Shown here piece after piece: positions 39,501 to 51,500 of a DNA stretch of 64,000 bases (the stretch's first letter is position 1; the number at the start of each line of letters is the position of its first letter). Where the stretch lies: positions 39,931,584 through 39,995,583 of the forward strand of contig CM019719.1 in the NCBI GenBank assembly GCA_009760885.1, given 5' to 3'. A program made the position numbers and the translations under genes. Source of the DNA: Achatina immaculata. Its lineage: Eukaryota > Mollusca > Gastropoda > Stylommatophora > Achatinidae. The notes beneath the pieces are model-generated. The model was given only the letters and a program-made list of their open reading frames with translations, was not told where the DNA came from and searched no databases.

Positions 39501-42500
39501 GCATCTATTCGCAGATCATCAGTGATTTCCTGTAGGCATCTTTGTCTTGGTCTTCCTCTCTTTCTTTTTCCCATTATGCACCCTTCCAAGACTGACTTCT
39601 ATAAATTATCATGATGTTTAATGTGTCCAAAATATTTAAGTTTTCTGTTTAATCTTCTTTGTTAACCAATCTTCTTCAATATTAAGTTCTTGTGGTATGA
39701 ATATATTTGTTATTTTTTTGTGTCCATGATATCTGAAGAACTCTTCTGTAGCATTTACATTCAAAGGCATTTATGTGTTTCTCAGCTGTTTTGTTAAGTG
39801 TCCAGGTCTCATAGGCATATGATGTGACGGGAAAGATGCATGCCCTTAAAAATCTTATTAATGTAAAATGTACAAATATGATCAAAAACTCCTTTTCACT
39901 AATACCCCCAAAATATTTAATGCAAGTCTTCCGTCACTTCACTAATGCCTGGATTCCTCAATGAAAAAAAAAAAAAGATCATCTGGCTGAGGAACCATCT
40001 TTGGAATGCTTCTTTCATCTCATTGTCCATAATGAACCTCTTCCCACGTAGCATCTCCCTGAAAAGGGGGGGGGGGAGTTTCAAATGCATGGTAATCATA
40101 TGGCTCAAGATTGGGTGAATATGCAGAACGTGGGAGACTCTCAGATTCATAATTTGTTGATCTGTTGAATAAGCTGTGAGAGGTCATGCATCTGGCCAGC
40201 TACAGTAAGATGCAACAACCCAATCTCATATCCCACTTTTAAAATTCCTGTGCCACTCATACACCTGCCAAAGCAACATGCACATGTCTCCATATTGCCC
40301 CTTCATTCTGCAGAGAATATCTAGAGGTTTCTTAGCTTCACTATCCAAGAAACAAATAACTGCAAACTATTTCTCTCTCCGGACAAGCTTCGCAGGGAGC
40401 TCTCATCCTATATGTGGTCTGCTGATGTCTTATTTTAGAAACTGATGACATGACATGTGATCTGCTGATGTCTTATTTTAGAAACTGATGACATGCCCAT
40501 GAGGTCTGCTGATGTCTTATTTTAGAAACTGATGACATGACATGTGATCTGCTGATGTCTTATTTTAGAAACTGATGACATGCCCATGAGGTCTGCTGAT
40601 GTCTTATTTTAGAAACTGATGACATGACACGTGATCTGCTGATGTCTTATTTTAGAAACTGCTGACATGACATGTGGTCTGCTGATGTCTTATTTTAGAA
40701 ACTGTTGACATGCCCATGTGGTCTGCTGATGTCTTATTTTAGAAACTGATGACATGAAATGTGGTCTGCTGATGTCTTATTTTAGAAACTGATGACATGA
40801 CATGTGATCTGCTGATGTCTTATTTTAGAAACTGATGACATGCCCATGAGGTCTGCTGATGTCTTATTTTAGAAACTGCTGACATGCCCATGTGGTCTGC
40901 TGATGTCTTATTTTAGAAACTGATGACATGACATGTGATCTGCTGATGTCTTATTTTAGAAACTGATGACATGCCCATGAGGTCTGCTGATGTCTTATTT
41001 TAGAAACTGCTGACATGCCCATGTGGTCTGCTGATGTCTTATTTTAGAAACTGATGACATGACATGTGATCTGCTGATGTCTTATTTTAGAAACTGATGA
41101 CATGCCCATGAGGTCTGCTGATGTCTTATTTTAGAAACTGATGACATGACATGTGATCTGCTGATGTCTTATTTTAGAAACTGCTGACATGCCCATGTGG
41201 TCTGCTGATGTCTTATTTTAGAAACTGATGACATGCCCATGTGGTCTGCTGATGTCTTATTTTAGAAACTGTTGACATGACATGTGATCTGCTGATGTCT
41301 TATTTTAGAAACTGCTGACATGCCCATGTGGTCTGCTGATGTCTTATTTTAGAAACTGCTGAGGTTCTAAGGACTGCAAACGCGCCACAAACAGCCTCTG
41401 GCAGTCAAGTCCAGCTCCTGGCCTTCCCGTGGCAGAACTGTTTAAACTGACAGGAGAAGGGGCGAGGGCGAATATCTGGCGCCTGAAAACTAGTTACTTA
41501 GGGTAGATGAGTGTCACGTTTGGTAGCTCATCTGCCGCTGTTGGCGAGATCTTCAGCTGCCGTGCGTGGAGCGGTGCTCTTCCCGGCCAATGAAGAAATA
41601 TGCAAATGAGGTTGCCGCGCAGCATCACTGCGGAAAAGGTGGTTGAAAGGATAAATCGAAGCAAACAGTCAAATCACGGCACCTCTGGTCTGGAGGTCGG
41701 CCACGTCCTGAGTGCAGTCATATCGGGTGAAATGCATGAACCGGCTTGTCCCAGAGGTTAAGTCACTGCTGGCTTGACTCTTCAAATGCCGCGCGTGGAG
41801 TGAAGCTCCTCCCGGTTAAGGAAGTAAATGCGGAAATAAAGGCTGCTGTGCGGCGCCAATGGGAAAAGGTGGTGGAAAGTGAAGTTTAACCTGGTATGTC
41901 CAGTAGTATCGCTACGAGAGCTATACCACGGCGCCTCTGCTCTAGAGGCCGCCTACGTCCGAAATACACCTACACTGGTGAAATATGCCTAAACCGGCAC
42001 ACACCAGGGGTGGAGCTCGATGGCTAGACATGTCATGCCACCTCCGCTCTAGAAGTCGGTAACGCCTGATAAACACCCATACTGGTGAATTTTGCCTAAA
42101 CCGGCTCATACCAGGGGTGAATCTTGAAGGCTATGAATGTCACAGTACCTCTGCCCCAGAGGTCGGTCCCGTCCCAAACACGCCCATACTGGGAAATGCC
42201 TAAACCGGCTCAATCCAGGGGTAGAAGTCACTAGTGGCGAGGATTCATCCTCCTGGACAAAAGCTCCATCCTGGTCACAACTAGGAAGGGTAGCGGCCAC
42301 GACCGCAAAATGCTGAAGTCGGAGACACTGGACCAGGGAAGTCTAGATAGGCAACCACCTCTCACCCGGCGGGGATGTCTGCGTATCCTAATCACGCTGA
42401 GGTTTTCCGGTGAGAAAGTCCAACCCTGGACTGGATGGGCAACCACCTCTCACCCGGCGGTGATACACGGGTATCTCAAAACACGTCGAGGTTTTCCGGT

Positions 42501-45500
42501 GAGAAAGTCCAACTCTGGCCTGGGTGGGCTTACGCCTCTCACCCAGCGGGGATGCACTGATATTCCAAACACGTCGAGGTCTTCCGGTGAGAAAGTCCAA
42601 CCCTAGACCAAACTGGTGCAATGAAAACCACGGTGTCACGCAATCCCGCTTCCGAGACCCACCAAGAATACAGGCTAAAGCACTGTGATACTCTGAACCC
42701 CTTGTGGTCCTTTCGTGGAACTCGTGTGGTCTATTTTGGACCACACGTGGGACCACGGGACCTAACGAGGACCACATGTGTGAATTCAGTAGGTTCACAG
42801 TGCGGTTTTTGGTGGTAGAAGTGAACGAAGAAGAAGAAGAAGAAGAAACTGCTGACATGCCCATGTGGTCTGCTGATGTCTTATTTTAGAAACTGCTGAC
42901 ATGCCCATGTGGTCTGCTGATGTCTTATTTTAGAAACTGATGACATGACATGTGATCTGCTGATGTCTTATTTTAGAAACTGATGACATGCCCATGAGGT
43001 CTGCTGATGTCTTATTTTAGAAACTGCTGACATGCCCATGTGGTCTGCTGATGTCTTATTTTAGAAACTGATGACATGACATGTGATCTGCTGATGTCTT
43101 ATTTTAGAAACTGATGACATGCCCATGAGGTCTGCTGATGTCTTTTTAGAAACTGCTGACATGCCCATGTGGTCTGCTGATGTCTTATTTTAGAAACTGT
43201 TGACATGACATGTGATCTGCTGATGTCTTATTTTAGAAACTGATGACATGCCCATGAGGTCTGCTGATGTCTTATTTTAGAAACTGATGACATGACATGT
43301 GATCTGCTGATGTCTTATTTTAGAAACTGCTGACATGCCCATGTGGTCTGCTGATGTCTTATTTTAGAAACTGATGACATGCCCATGTGGTCTGCTGATG
43401 TCTTATTTTAGAAACTGTTGACATGACATGTGATCTGCTGATGTCTTATTTTAGAAACTGCTGACATGCCCATGTGGTCTGCTGATGTCTTATTTTAGAA
43501 ACTGCTGACATGCCCATGTGGTCTGCTGATGTCTTATTTTAGAAACTGATGACATGCCCATGTGCATGTGTATCTAAAGAGGGAGGGCAGATCATATTTA
43601 TACTACAACTGTCTGCTGCTCAATTTTTAATTTTTTTTAAAAGCAAACTTCCGTTTACTTTTTGAATTAACAAATTACCATAAACATTATGAGATGAATA
43701 CAGGCATAATGCTCACCGTTGATCTCAATCAAGTTGGCATTTCTCTGGTTGATGACTACATAGAACTCTCTCTGGTCCGATTTTTTCCCAACCACCCAAC
43801 AGTCTGTCATTGTCTTCACAATCGTCTCACCATCTTCATCTCCTCTGCATTGTAAAAAAAAAAAAATCACAGTATCCAAGTTTCAATTCAAAACAGGAAA
43901 AGTTATAAATGACAGGAAAATTCTGCCATCAAAATAACAACATTAACAAAAAGTATTAAGTTTTGTATGAGCTTTAATTCAAATGCTCTGACCTGAGTCT
44001 TTGTCAGATACAGGAGTGGTTCTGTTGGGAACATACTTAGAATAATGCTTACAGCTATGATATTTAAAATGAGCAAAATTACAGGTGAGCTCAGTATATC
44101 CTAGATGTCTGAGTGGTGAAGTGGTTAGTGCACTAATCTCTCATGGCGAAGGTTGTGGGTTTGAATATGGCTGGAGGCACCCCAGTCACCCAGCTGCAGA
44201 AATGGGTAGCAGACTTCTTCTGGAGTTGAGGAAGGAAAGGCGGTCAGGCGTGATGCTGACCACATCACCCTCTTGTATGTCAACAGGTCAAGGAATATAC
44301 GGGCACTAACACCATATTCCTATGTGCCTCTAAGGCATGACAGGGTTACGTTTACCTTTCTTCATAAATTAACCCACATAACATCTTGGGATTTTACTAA
44401 AAAAAACTCTTCTATGTTTTTAGCACTATGCCCAATTAAAAAAACAAAAATGATGTTTATCTGCAGTGCCAGAGAACATACTGAACTCCACCTACCTTGA
44501 CAGATCAGCATTGATGTCACCCAGTAAACGCAGAATATCCTGTGGAATGTTGACCCCTGACCTCTTCTGCAGATCAATGTGGACTGTAGTTTGCTGTGCC
44601 AAATTCATGTGATTAAAATAGACATATTTGAAGACTGGCTCTGTTGTGCTGAGAATATAAATGAATTTGGAAGAATTTTAATATTTTACAACAGATTTCA
44701 TCCGCACTCTTTTCCCTTCATTAATTTTAGGTCAAAGTGAAAGTGAGCCAACATTCCTACCATTTTCCCCTGAGGCTAACATCATACGAAAGTCTTGTCT
44801 CAGATTCCAAAGAAATAAAACAAATTGAAAACTATTCACAAAAAAAAAAAGAGAAATACAAGATAAAGTGAACTCATAGAAAGGACAACAGCATATGTAG
44901 TAAAATAGCTTATAAATATGGAAAGGAGCCCAATTTTTCAGTGTTCGCTTGTATTCATTATGTTTTGTGTCCATTTTACTCTTTTGGCATTTTCAGCCTG
45001 ATGTGGTCAACAACTGAATCAGTGAAGGGGCATTTGGTGTCATTTTCCTGTCAGTGATTCAAACCTATTTATAGCACTTATGACAATGTGAATGTTATTT
45101 GCCTTTTATACGGATTTGAAAAAAAAAGAATAGAATAAAACGTTTTTAGCATGAGTCCGCAATCTAACCTGCTATGAAAAGCCAGATCTTACTGTAAATA
45201 GCTGAATGCTCATGTTCTGGTTTGAAAGCAAATATTCATGACAGCGGTATAGTTTTGTCCATTCATTAAATGCAAAACGCCCACCTAATGAAATGAAAGT
45301 CTACAAATGCAATACTTACTTCAGTGCTGCTACTCTCTTACTGTACTGCTCACTGATGTCTGATGCCAGTTTGGTCATCTGTGGCCCAAGGACGGAGTCC
45401 AGCTTGCGACACAGAGGGACATTTAACAGACTTTTAACTGTAATTAAAAGGTTCAAAAGTTAATATCTGTGCTCTGAAATTTCTCTACTACACTTATAAT

Positions 45501-48500
45501 TTTCAACAAAACTGAATCCCAGTTAAATCGTTTCATTTGGTCAATTCGTATGTTAATGCTAAAAAGATAGATAAGAAAGAAAGCATATTACACCATCTGG
45601 AATCCCCCCCAACCAAACATCATGATGTTGTTACTAAGGATCTAGATGTCTGTGGGCTCTTGAATTTATACCCCATTAGGGACAGCATGTGAAGAATTTG
45701 GCCTCTAAAAATGGGTACCAGAGAAATCTGGGAAGGTAAAGCGGCCAGGCATGATACTGACCACATCACACTTTCATGTGCCAAAGGTCATGGAAAACAC
45801 AGGCCTAACACTGTACTCAGCAATATACCTTAATGGCATGGAAATAGGAATTTTACCTTTTTTTTATGTGAAGAATTACAAATGTCATTTGTTTACATAA
45901 ACAAATTTTTTGTTACAGACTTCCAGTCTAAAATAAGTTTCATGCTCTTGGGATACACTGTACCAATTTGGGCATCTGATGCACGTTCCAGATTTCAGTC
46001 ATCATAAATGTCACTCTGAACAAAAAATGATATATTTATAATACTCATACCATTGACAAGGAGGCATATAGTTGCACTCAGAGCTGTGTACACAATCAGA
46101 TAGCATTCTTCATCAGTTTCTTCTGAATTTACAAAAACCCTGGGAAGTTTGCCCATGTTTTGATCACTGTTAAGATCGGGTGGACCTGTCATGAACCTAA
46201 ACAGGAAAGGTACAAATATAACTAATTATCAACTATAAAATGTTGCCAAATAAACATTATGTAAGGGCCATATTGTTAACTAATTATCAACTATAAGATG
46301 TTGCCAAATAAACATTATGTAAGGGCCATATTGTTAACTAATTATCAACTATAAGATGTTGCCAAATAAACATTATGTAAGGGCCATATTGTTAACTAAT
46401 TATCAACTATAAGATGTTGCCAAATAAACATTATGTAAGGGCCATATTGTTAACTAATTATCAACTATAAGATGTTGCCAAATAAACATTATGTAAGGGC
46501 CATATTGTTAAATATTATAAAATATAAAATGTTGCCAAATAAACATTATGTAAAGGCCATATTGTTAACACTGAAACATGAAGAATAACCAACAGATTAT
46601 TAAGATCATGTGAACTTCACTTACACAGGATGCTGGCGATGGTTAGTTTACCAGAAAATAACAAAGGATATTATGACTGCACAAATATTGTATATGTGAT
46701 TATCATCAGCAGCAATCTTTGATAACCTTTACAGTTAATACATACCACCATCTTTCTTTTATTAAACATTTTTAAGCTGAGATCTTTAAAAACTCAAACA
46801 AGAAAGAGAAGAATCAGACAAATCATTCAAGTGAAGAAAAAAAAATCCCAACAAAATATACACTTAGTTTAGTTTGCTATTAAAATATAAACCTAGTTTA
46901 GTTTGCTATCAAAATATACACTTAGTTTAGTTTGCTATCAAAATATACACCTAGTTTAGTTTGCTATCAAAATATACACCTAGTTTAGTTTGCTATCAAA
47001 ATATACACCTAGTTTAGTTTGCTATCAAAATATACACCTAGTTTAGTTTGCTATCAAAATATACACCTAGTTTAGTTTGCTATCAAAATATACACCTAGT
47101 TTAGTTTGCTATCAAAATATACACCTAGTTTAGTTTGCTATCAAAATATACACCTAGTTTAGTTTGCTATCAAAATATGAACAATTTTTATCTTAACATT
47201 TTCTTCAGCATTACATTAGATGTGTGTGGTTGAGCAGTTAAGACATATTTTAAGACCTAGTATTATGCCAGAGATGGCAGTTAGTGGATGTGGGAAAAAA
47301 ATAGATTAAACGAATCCAACACTCAAAGATCCCTTATAGCAGGTTTTCTTAACACTTCCCGGGCCAAAGACAAGAAAATCCGTTTTCAGGTTTCCATGCT
47401 TCGCTGCCCGAAAGCTAGATTTGCCGTCTTTGATAGTTGTCGTATTCAAACTGTTTCTAGCTTGTTATTTAAAGTAATTTTTGGTTGTCTGTATTTTTAC
47501 TGCAAAGTTAATATAATACAATACTGTTTTCAATCTTCATAACATAAAAAAAATAGAAATCTCGTGGTTTTAGTCGTCGGGAACACGTGTTTACGAGATC
47601 TTGCCAAGTCGACATTTTGTGGAAATGGTGGAGCATGCTTCTCTTGATGACACATGGATTGACACTGAATTATGCTCTGATTTTTTTGTCACACTGCCCC
47701 AGTGATGACTAAAAATCACTGTTTAATGATTCTAGTAGTGAAACTGATGTGTTTCAAAGTGATTTCTATGACGGCAATTGGATTAAAAATACGATTACAA
47801 GGCACGGGGTTGCTGTGTCACAAAGTGTAAGTCAGCCACGCAGAGCCGTGTTGAGCTGCACAGCGCAGGCTGCTGTTGCGCAGGCCAACCGTTCTTTTGG
47901 TGAAAAAGCGCTCTTGAGTTCCGTGCGTGGGGAGAAAGGCTTTCGCTCCCTTCCTGGATGGCGAGAGTTAAGGTGTTTTGATGCAGAAGTGAGTGGTTTG
48001 TCCCTCAAGTGAAGCCTATAAATGGCTAGCCAGCCAGGTTCGTGCTAATGGTGTACTATGGTTCTGTCGACCAGTGGTCTCGAAATTGGCCCATCTCTCG
48101 CAAAGAGTATTGGGTCTGCAGTATGTAACGTGCGTTGGTTGTGGGTGCCAGGCTTTATTCTCGTTCATTAGAGCAGAGAGAGCCGGTCGTGCCAGTTAAA
48201 GGAAATGAAACGCTGCCGGGGTCAAAAGGGATCCGTCCTGTGCAGAGCGCTGTCTCCCTTGCCCCGTGTCAGTCTGTCGGCAGATATCTGACTAAGGTTC
48301 GGTGAAGAAAGCTATCTGGTTGATCCTGCCAGTAGTCATATGCTTACCTCAAAGATTAAGCCATGTATGTCTAAGTTCACACTGTCTCACCGTGAAACTG
48401 TGAATGGCTCATTAAATCAGTCGAGGTTCCTTAGATGACACGATCCTACTTGGATAACTGTGGCCCTGCTGGCGAGATTCTTCAGCCGCCGTGCATGGAG

Positions 48501-51500
48501 TGGGGCTCCTCCCGGCCAGTGAAGAAAGGTGCAAATGGGGTTGCAGCGCAGCGCCACTGTGGAAAAGGTGAAAGAAAGGACTGAGTGAAGTAATCAGTAG
48601 TCTCGAGGTCAGGACTGCTCAAATCACGGCACCTCTGCTCTGGGGGTCGGCCATGTCCTATGTGCACTCATATCGGGCGAATTGCCTGAACCAGTTTAAC
48701 CCAAAGGTTAAGACACTGCTGGCAAGATTCTTCGGATGCTGTGCGTGGAGTGAAACTCCTCCCGGCCAATGAAGAAAACGTGGAAAAAAATTAGGGTTGC
48801 CATGCGGCGCCGATGTGAAAAGGTGATGGAAAGGATAAAGTGAAGCTTAATCGGTATGTCCAGTAGTCTCGCGGCAAGAGCTACTCATACCACAGTACCT
48901 CTGCTCTAGAGGCCGGCCACGTCCGATATGCACCCATACTGGTGAAATATGCCTAAACCAGCTTAAACCAGGGGTGAAACTTGATGGCTACTCATGTCAC
49001 AGTACCTCTGCTCTAGAGGTCGGTCACATCCTAAACACGCCCATACTGGGATAATATGCCTAAACCAGCTTAACCCAGGGGGTTAAACTTACTAGTGGCA
49101 AGGATTCATCCTCCTGGACAAAAGCTCCGTCCTGGTCACAACTAGGAAAGGGAGTGGCCACAACCACAAAATGCTGAAGTCGGAGACACTGGACCAGTGC
49201 AGTCTAGATAGGCAACCACCTCTCACCCAGCAGGGATGTATGTGTATCTTAATCACGCTGAAGTTTTCCGGTGAGAAAGTCCAACTCTAGGCTGGATGGG
49301 CAACCACCTCTCACCCAGTGGGGATATGCTGATATCCAAAACACGTCGAGGTTTTCCGGTGAGAAAGTCCAACTCTAGATTAAACTGGTGCAAGGAAAAC
49401 CATGGTGTCATGCATTCCCACTTCTGAGACCCACCAAGAATACAGGCTCAAGCCCTGCAATACTCTGAACCTCCTGTGATCCTCTCGTATGGTCTTTTCA
49501 GGGATCATAGGGGGACCATGGGACCTATCGAGGACTACAGGAGTAAACTGAGGGGCATCATTGTGTGGTCTTGGTGATAGAAGCGAACGAAGAAGAAGAA
49601 GACAAAGTGTAAGTTCTAGTAGCAGAGATTGTGATTCAATGTCAGGATATGATGCTCCAGCAGTAAGTATTTCACATTTTTCATGTGATATAGTTAGCAG
49701 TGATATAGGTGTGTGGAGTAACATTGATTCTACACCAGTTCTTCACAAATTTATAGGAAATGTTGGTGTTTCAGTGAATATAAATACACCAGACAGCAAG
49801 GAGGAAATTTTCAGTACGTCTGGCAAATGATTTTTTTAAACTGTTAGCTCATCATGAAAATTTATACAGTGCACAGACCCAACATATGAACAAACCCACT
49901 GCCTTTTTGTCTGAAAATATAGCACATTCAGACATGAACAAATTCTTTGGATTGATCATTTTGATGGGCCAGACTAGAAAGCCACACTGGAAAGAGTACT
50001 GGACAACAGACCCTCTTCTTGAAACATCAATATTTTCAAAAACAATGAGCAGAGCTAAATTTGAGCATCTTCTGACATTTCTCTGACAATTCTCAGACAC
50101 TTCCAGAAACAGGTAGAATTAGCAAAATAAAACCTCTGCTGGATTTTTTTTTGCCTCAATTTCAAGAGTTGTATAAATTGAAACAGCAGCTTTCGACTGA
50201 TGAAGGAAAGACAAATATCTTGTCCGTATGATATCAACAATGCACAACAATGATTATCTGGAATAGCAAAGGATCATGTCCTGATGAAGCCTGAGGATGA
50301 AGGCACTAAAAAAGCACTATCTAGGAAGTGCAGAGTGTGCTTGGTCAATGAGAAAATGAGTGAAACAAAATTTATTTGTAAAAGTTGTCAAGTCCCATTG
50401 CATCCAGATAATTGTTTCACAAGATATCACAAACTCAAGAAGTACTAGAGGGCCTTGGGAGTCTTTCAGGGTAAATAACTGTGGTCCACAAAGTGTTAAA
50501 TGGCGGTAACCAAACCCCTTCAACTGATGCAGGTTTGGGACTTGATCTCTACACTCCTCCAGTTGCCAGTTACACAACCTATGCAAGCAAAGGACCTGGT
50601 CAGACCCCAGCCCCTTACAGAAGAAGCTCTACGACAATGCTGGAAACCTGCAATGAACTGCCACATATGTGAGAGACACTAGTGTTGACGTCTGAGCAAA
50701 CAATGAAGAAAAAGAAAATCTCTGAACAAAAACTTAAAAAAATTGTTGTTAGATCATAATTTTATTTAAGCTGTTCTGTTCCTAGCTGTCCATGAGTAAA
50801 ATAAAACAAAGATATCGAAATCTTTTGAAGCCATACTGGCATCTACCAGAACTGGTGATGACGATGACAACAAAGATTTGACGGTCTGGTGAAACGGAAT
50901 GTGGGTTACCCCTGGACAATCTATTGGGGGCCTGAAGTCATAAAAAGGTTAAGAAACCCTGCTTAGGATGTAAGGAAATCAAAGAAACACAGCACTTATT
51001 CTGCTGGAAGTATGTCCTCTGGTGATCTAGGAGCTGCGTGGTTATTTTGTTCTCTGCAGCAGGGAAGGTGATGTCTGCACTAAATCTTCTTAACCATCAA
51101 ACAGACAGGAAGAATGGGAGCATAACTAACTTGCCAAAGTGTCCAAATCCACTTGGTGGCCTGTTCTGTGCACCGTGAAGCTCCTGCTCCATATAGGTTG
51201 GGAACAGGCTGGTTGTCAAGTACTTATACATTATTCTCATGTCTTCTTGCTCTAATCCACTCCTGAAATTGAGCCCATACACATTTTTTTTTAACTGATC
51301 AATAAAAATATATATACTCAAATCATACACAAAAAATATACAAATCAAGTAATCCATTCATTACACGTTATGTTAAAAGCATTGGTATCAGCACTGATAA
51401 TGAGTTTATGCAGTCTTTAATGTCTCTAACTCATCTGTTGCTTTTCATCTCCTGTGCCACATGGTCAGTCCGTTCGTCCATCTGTCTGTCCCAATTTTTT

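Larger units (their letters stand above)
47338..50928 (+). pseudogene. piggyBac-like transposon, internally deleted and split by element X
   Basis: Inverted ends AGCAGGTTTTCTTAAC (47339) and, at about 50922 reversed, AGCAGGGTTTCTTAAC. Coding pieces in order: acidic N-terminus (SSETDVFQSDFYDGNWIKNT), then after element X MNKFFGLIILMGQTRKPHWK, EYWTTDPLLETSIFSKTMSR and KIKPLLDFFLPQFQELYKLK, then a jump to the Cys-rich C-terminus (KCRVCLVNEKMSETKFICKS). The catalytic middle is missing, so it is dead as a transposase. Flanks are only TTAT/TTAG, degenerate from the TTAA expected for piggyBac. Confidence 0.8.

Noticed and set aside
48313..48463. Start of an 18S rRNA gene
   Set aside because: Only the first ~150 nt are present, then an abrupt change to element X, and the whole lies within one TSD-bounded insertion. 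Not an rDNA unit.
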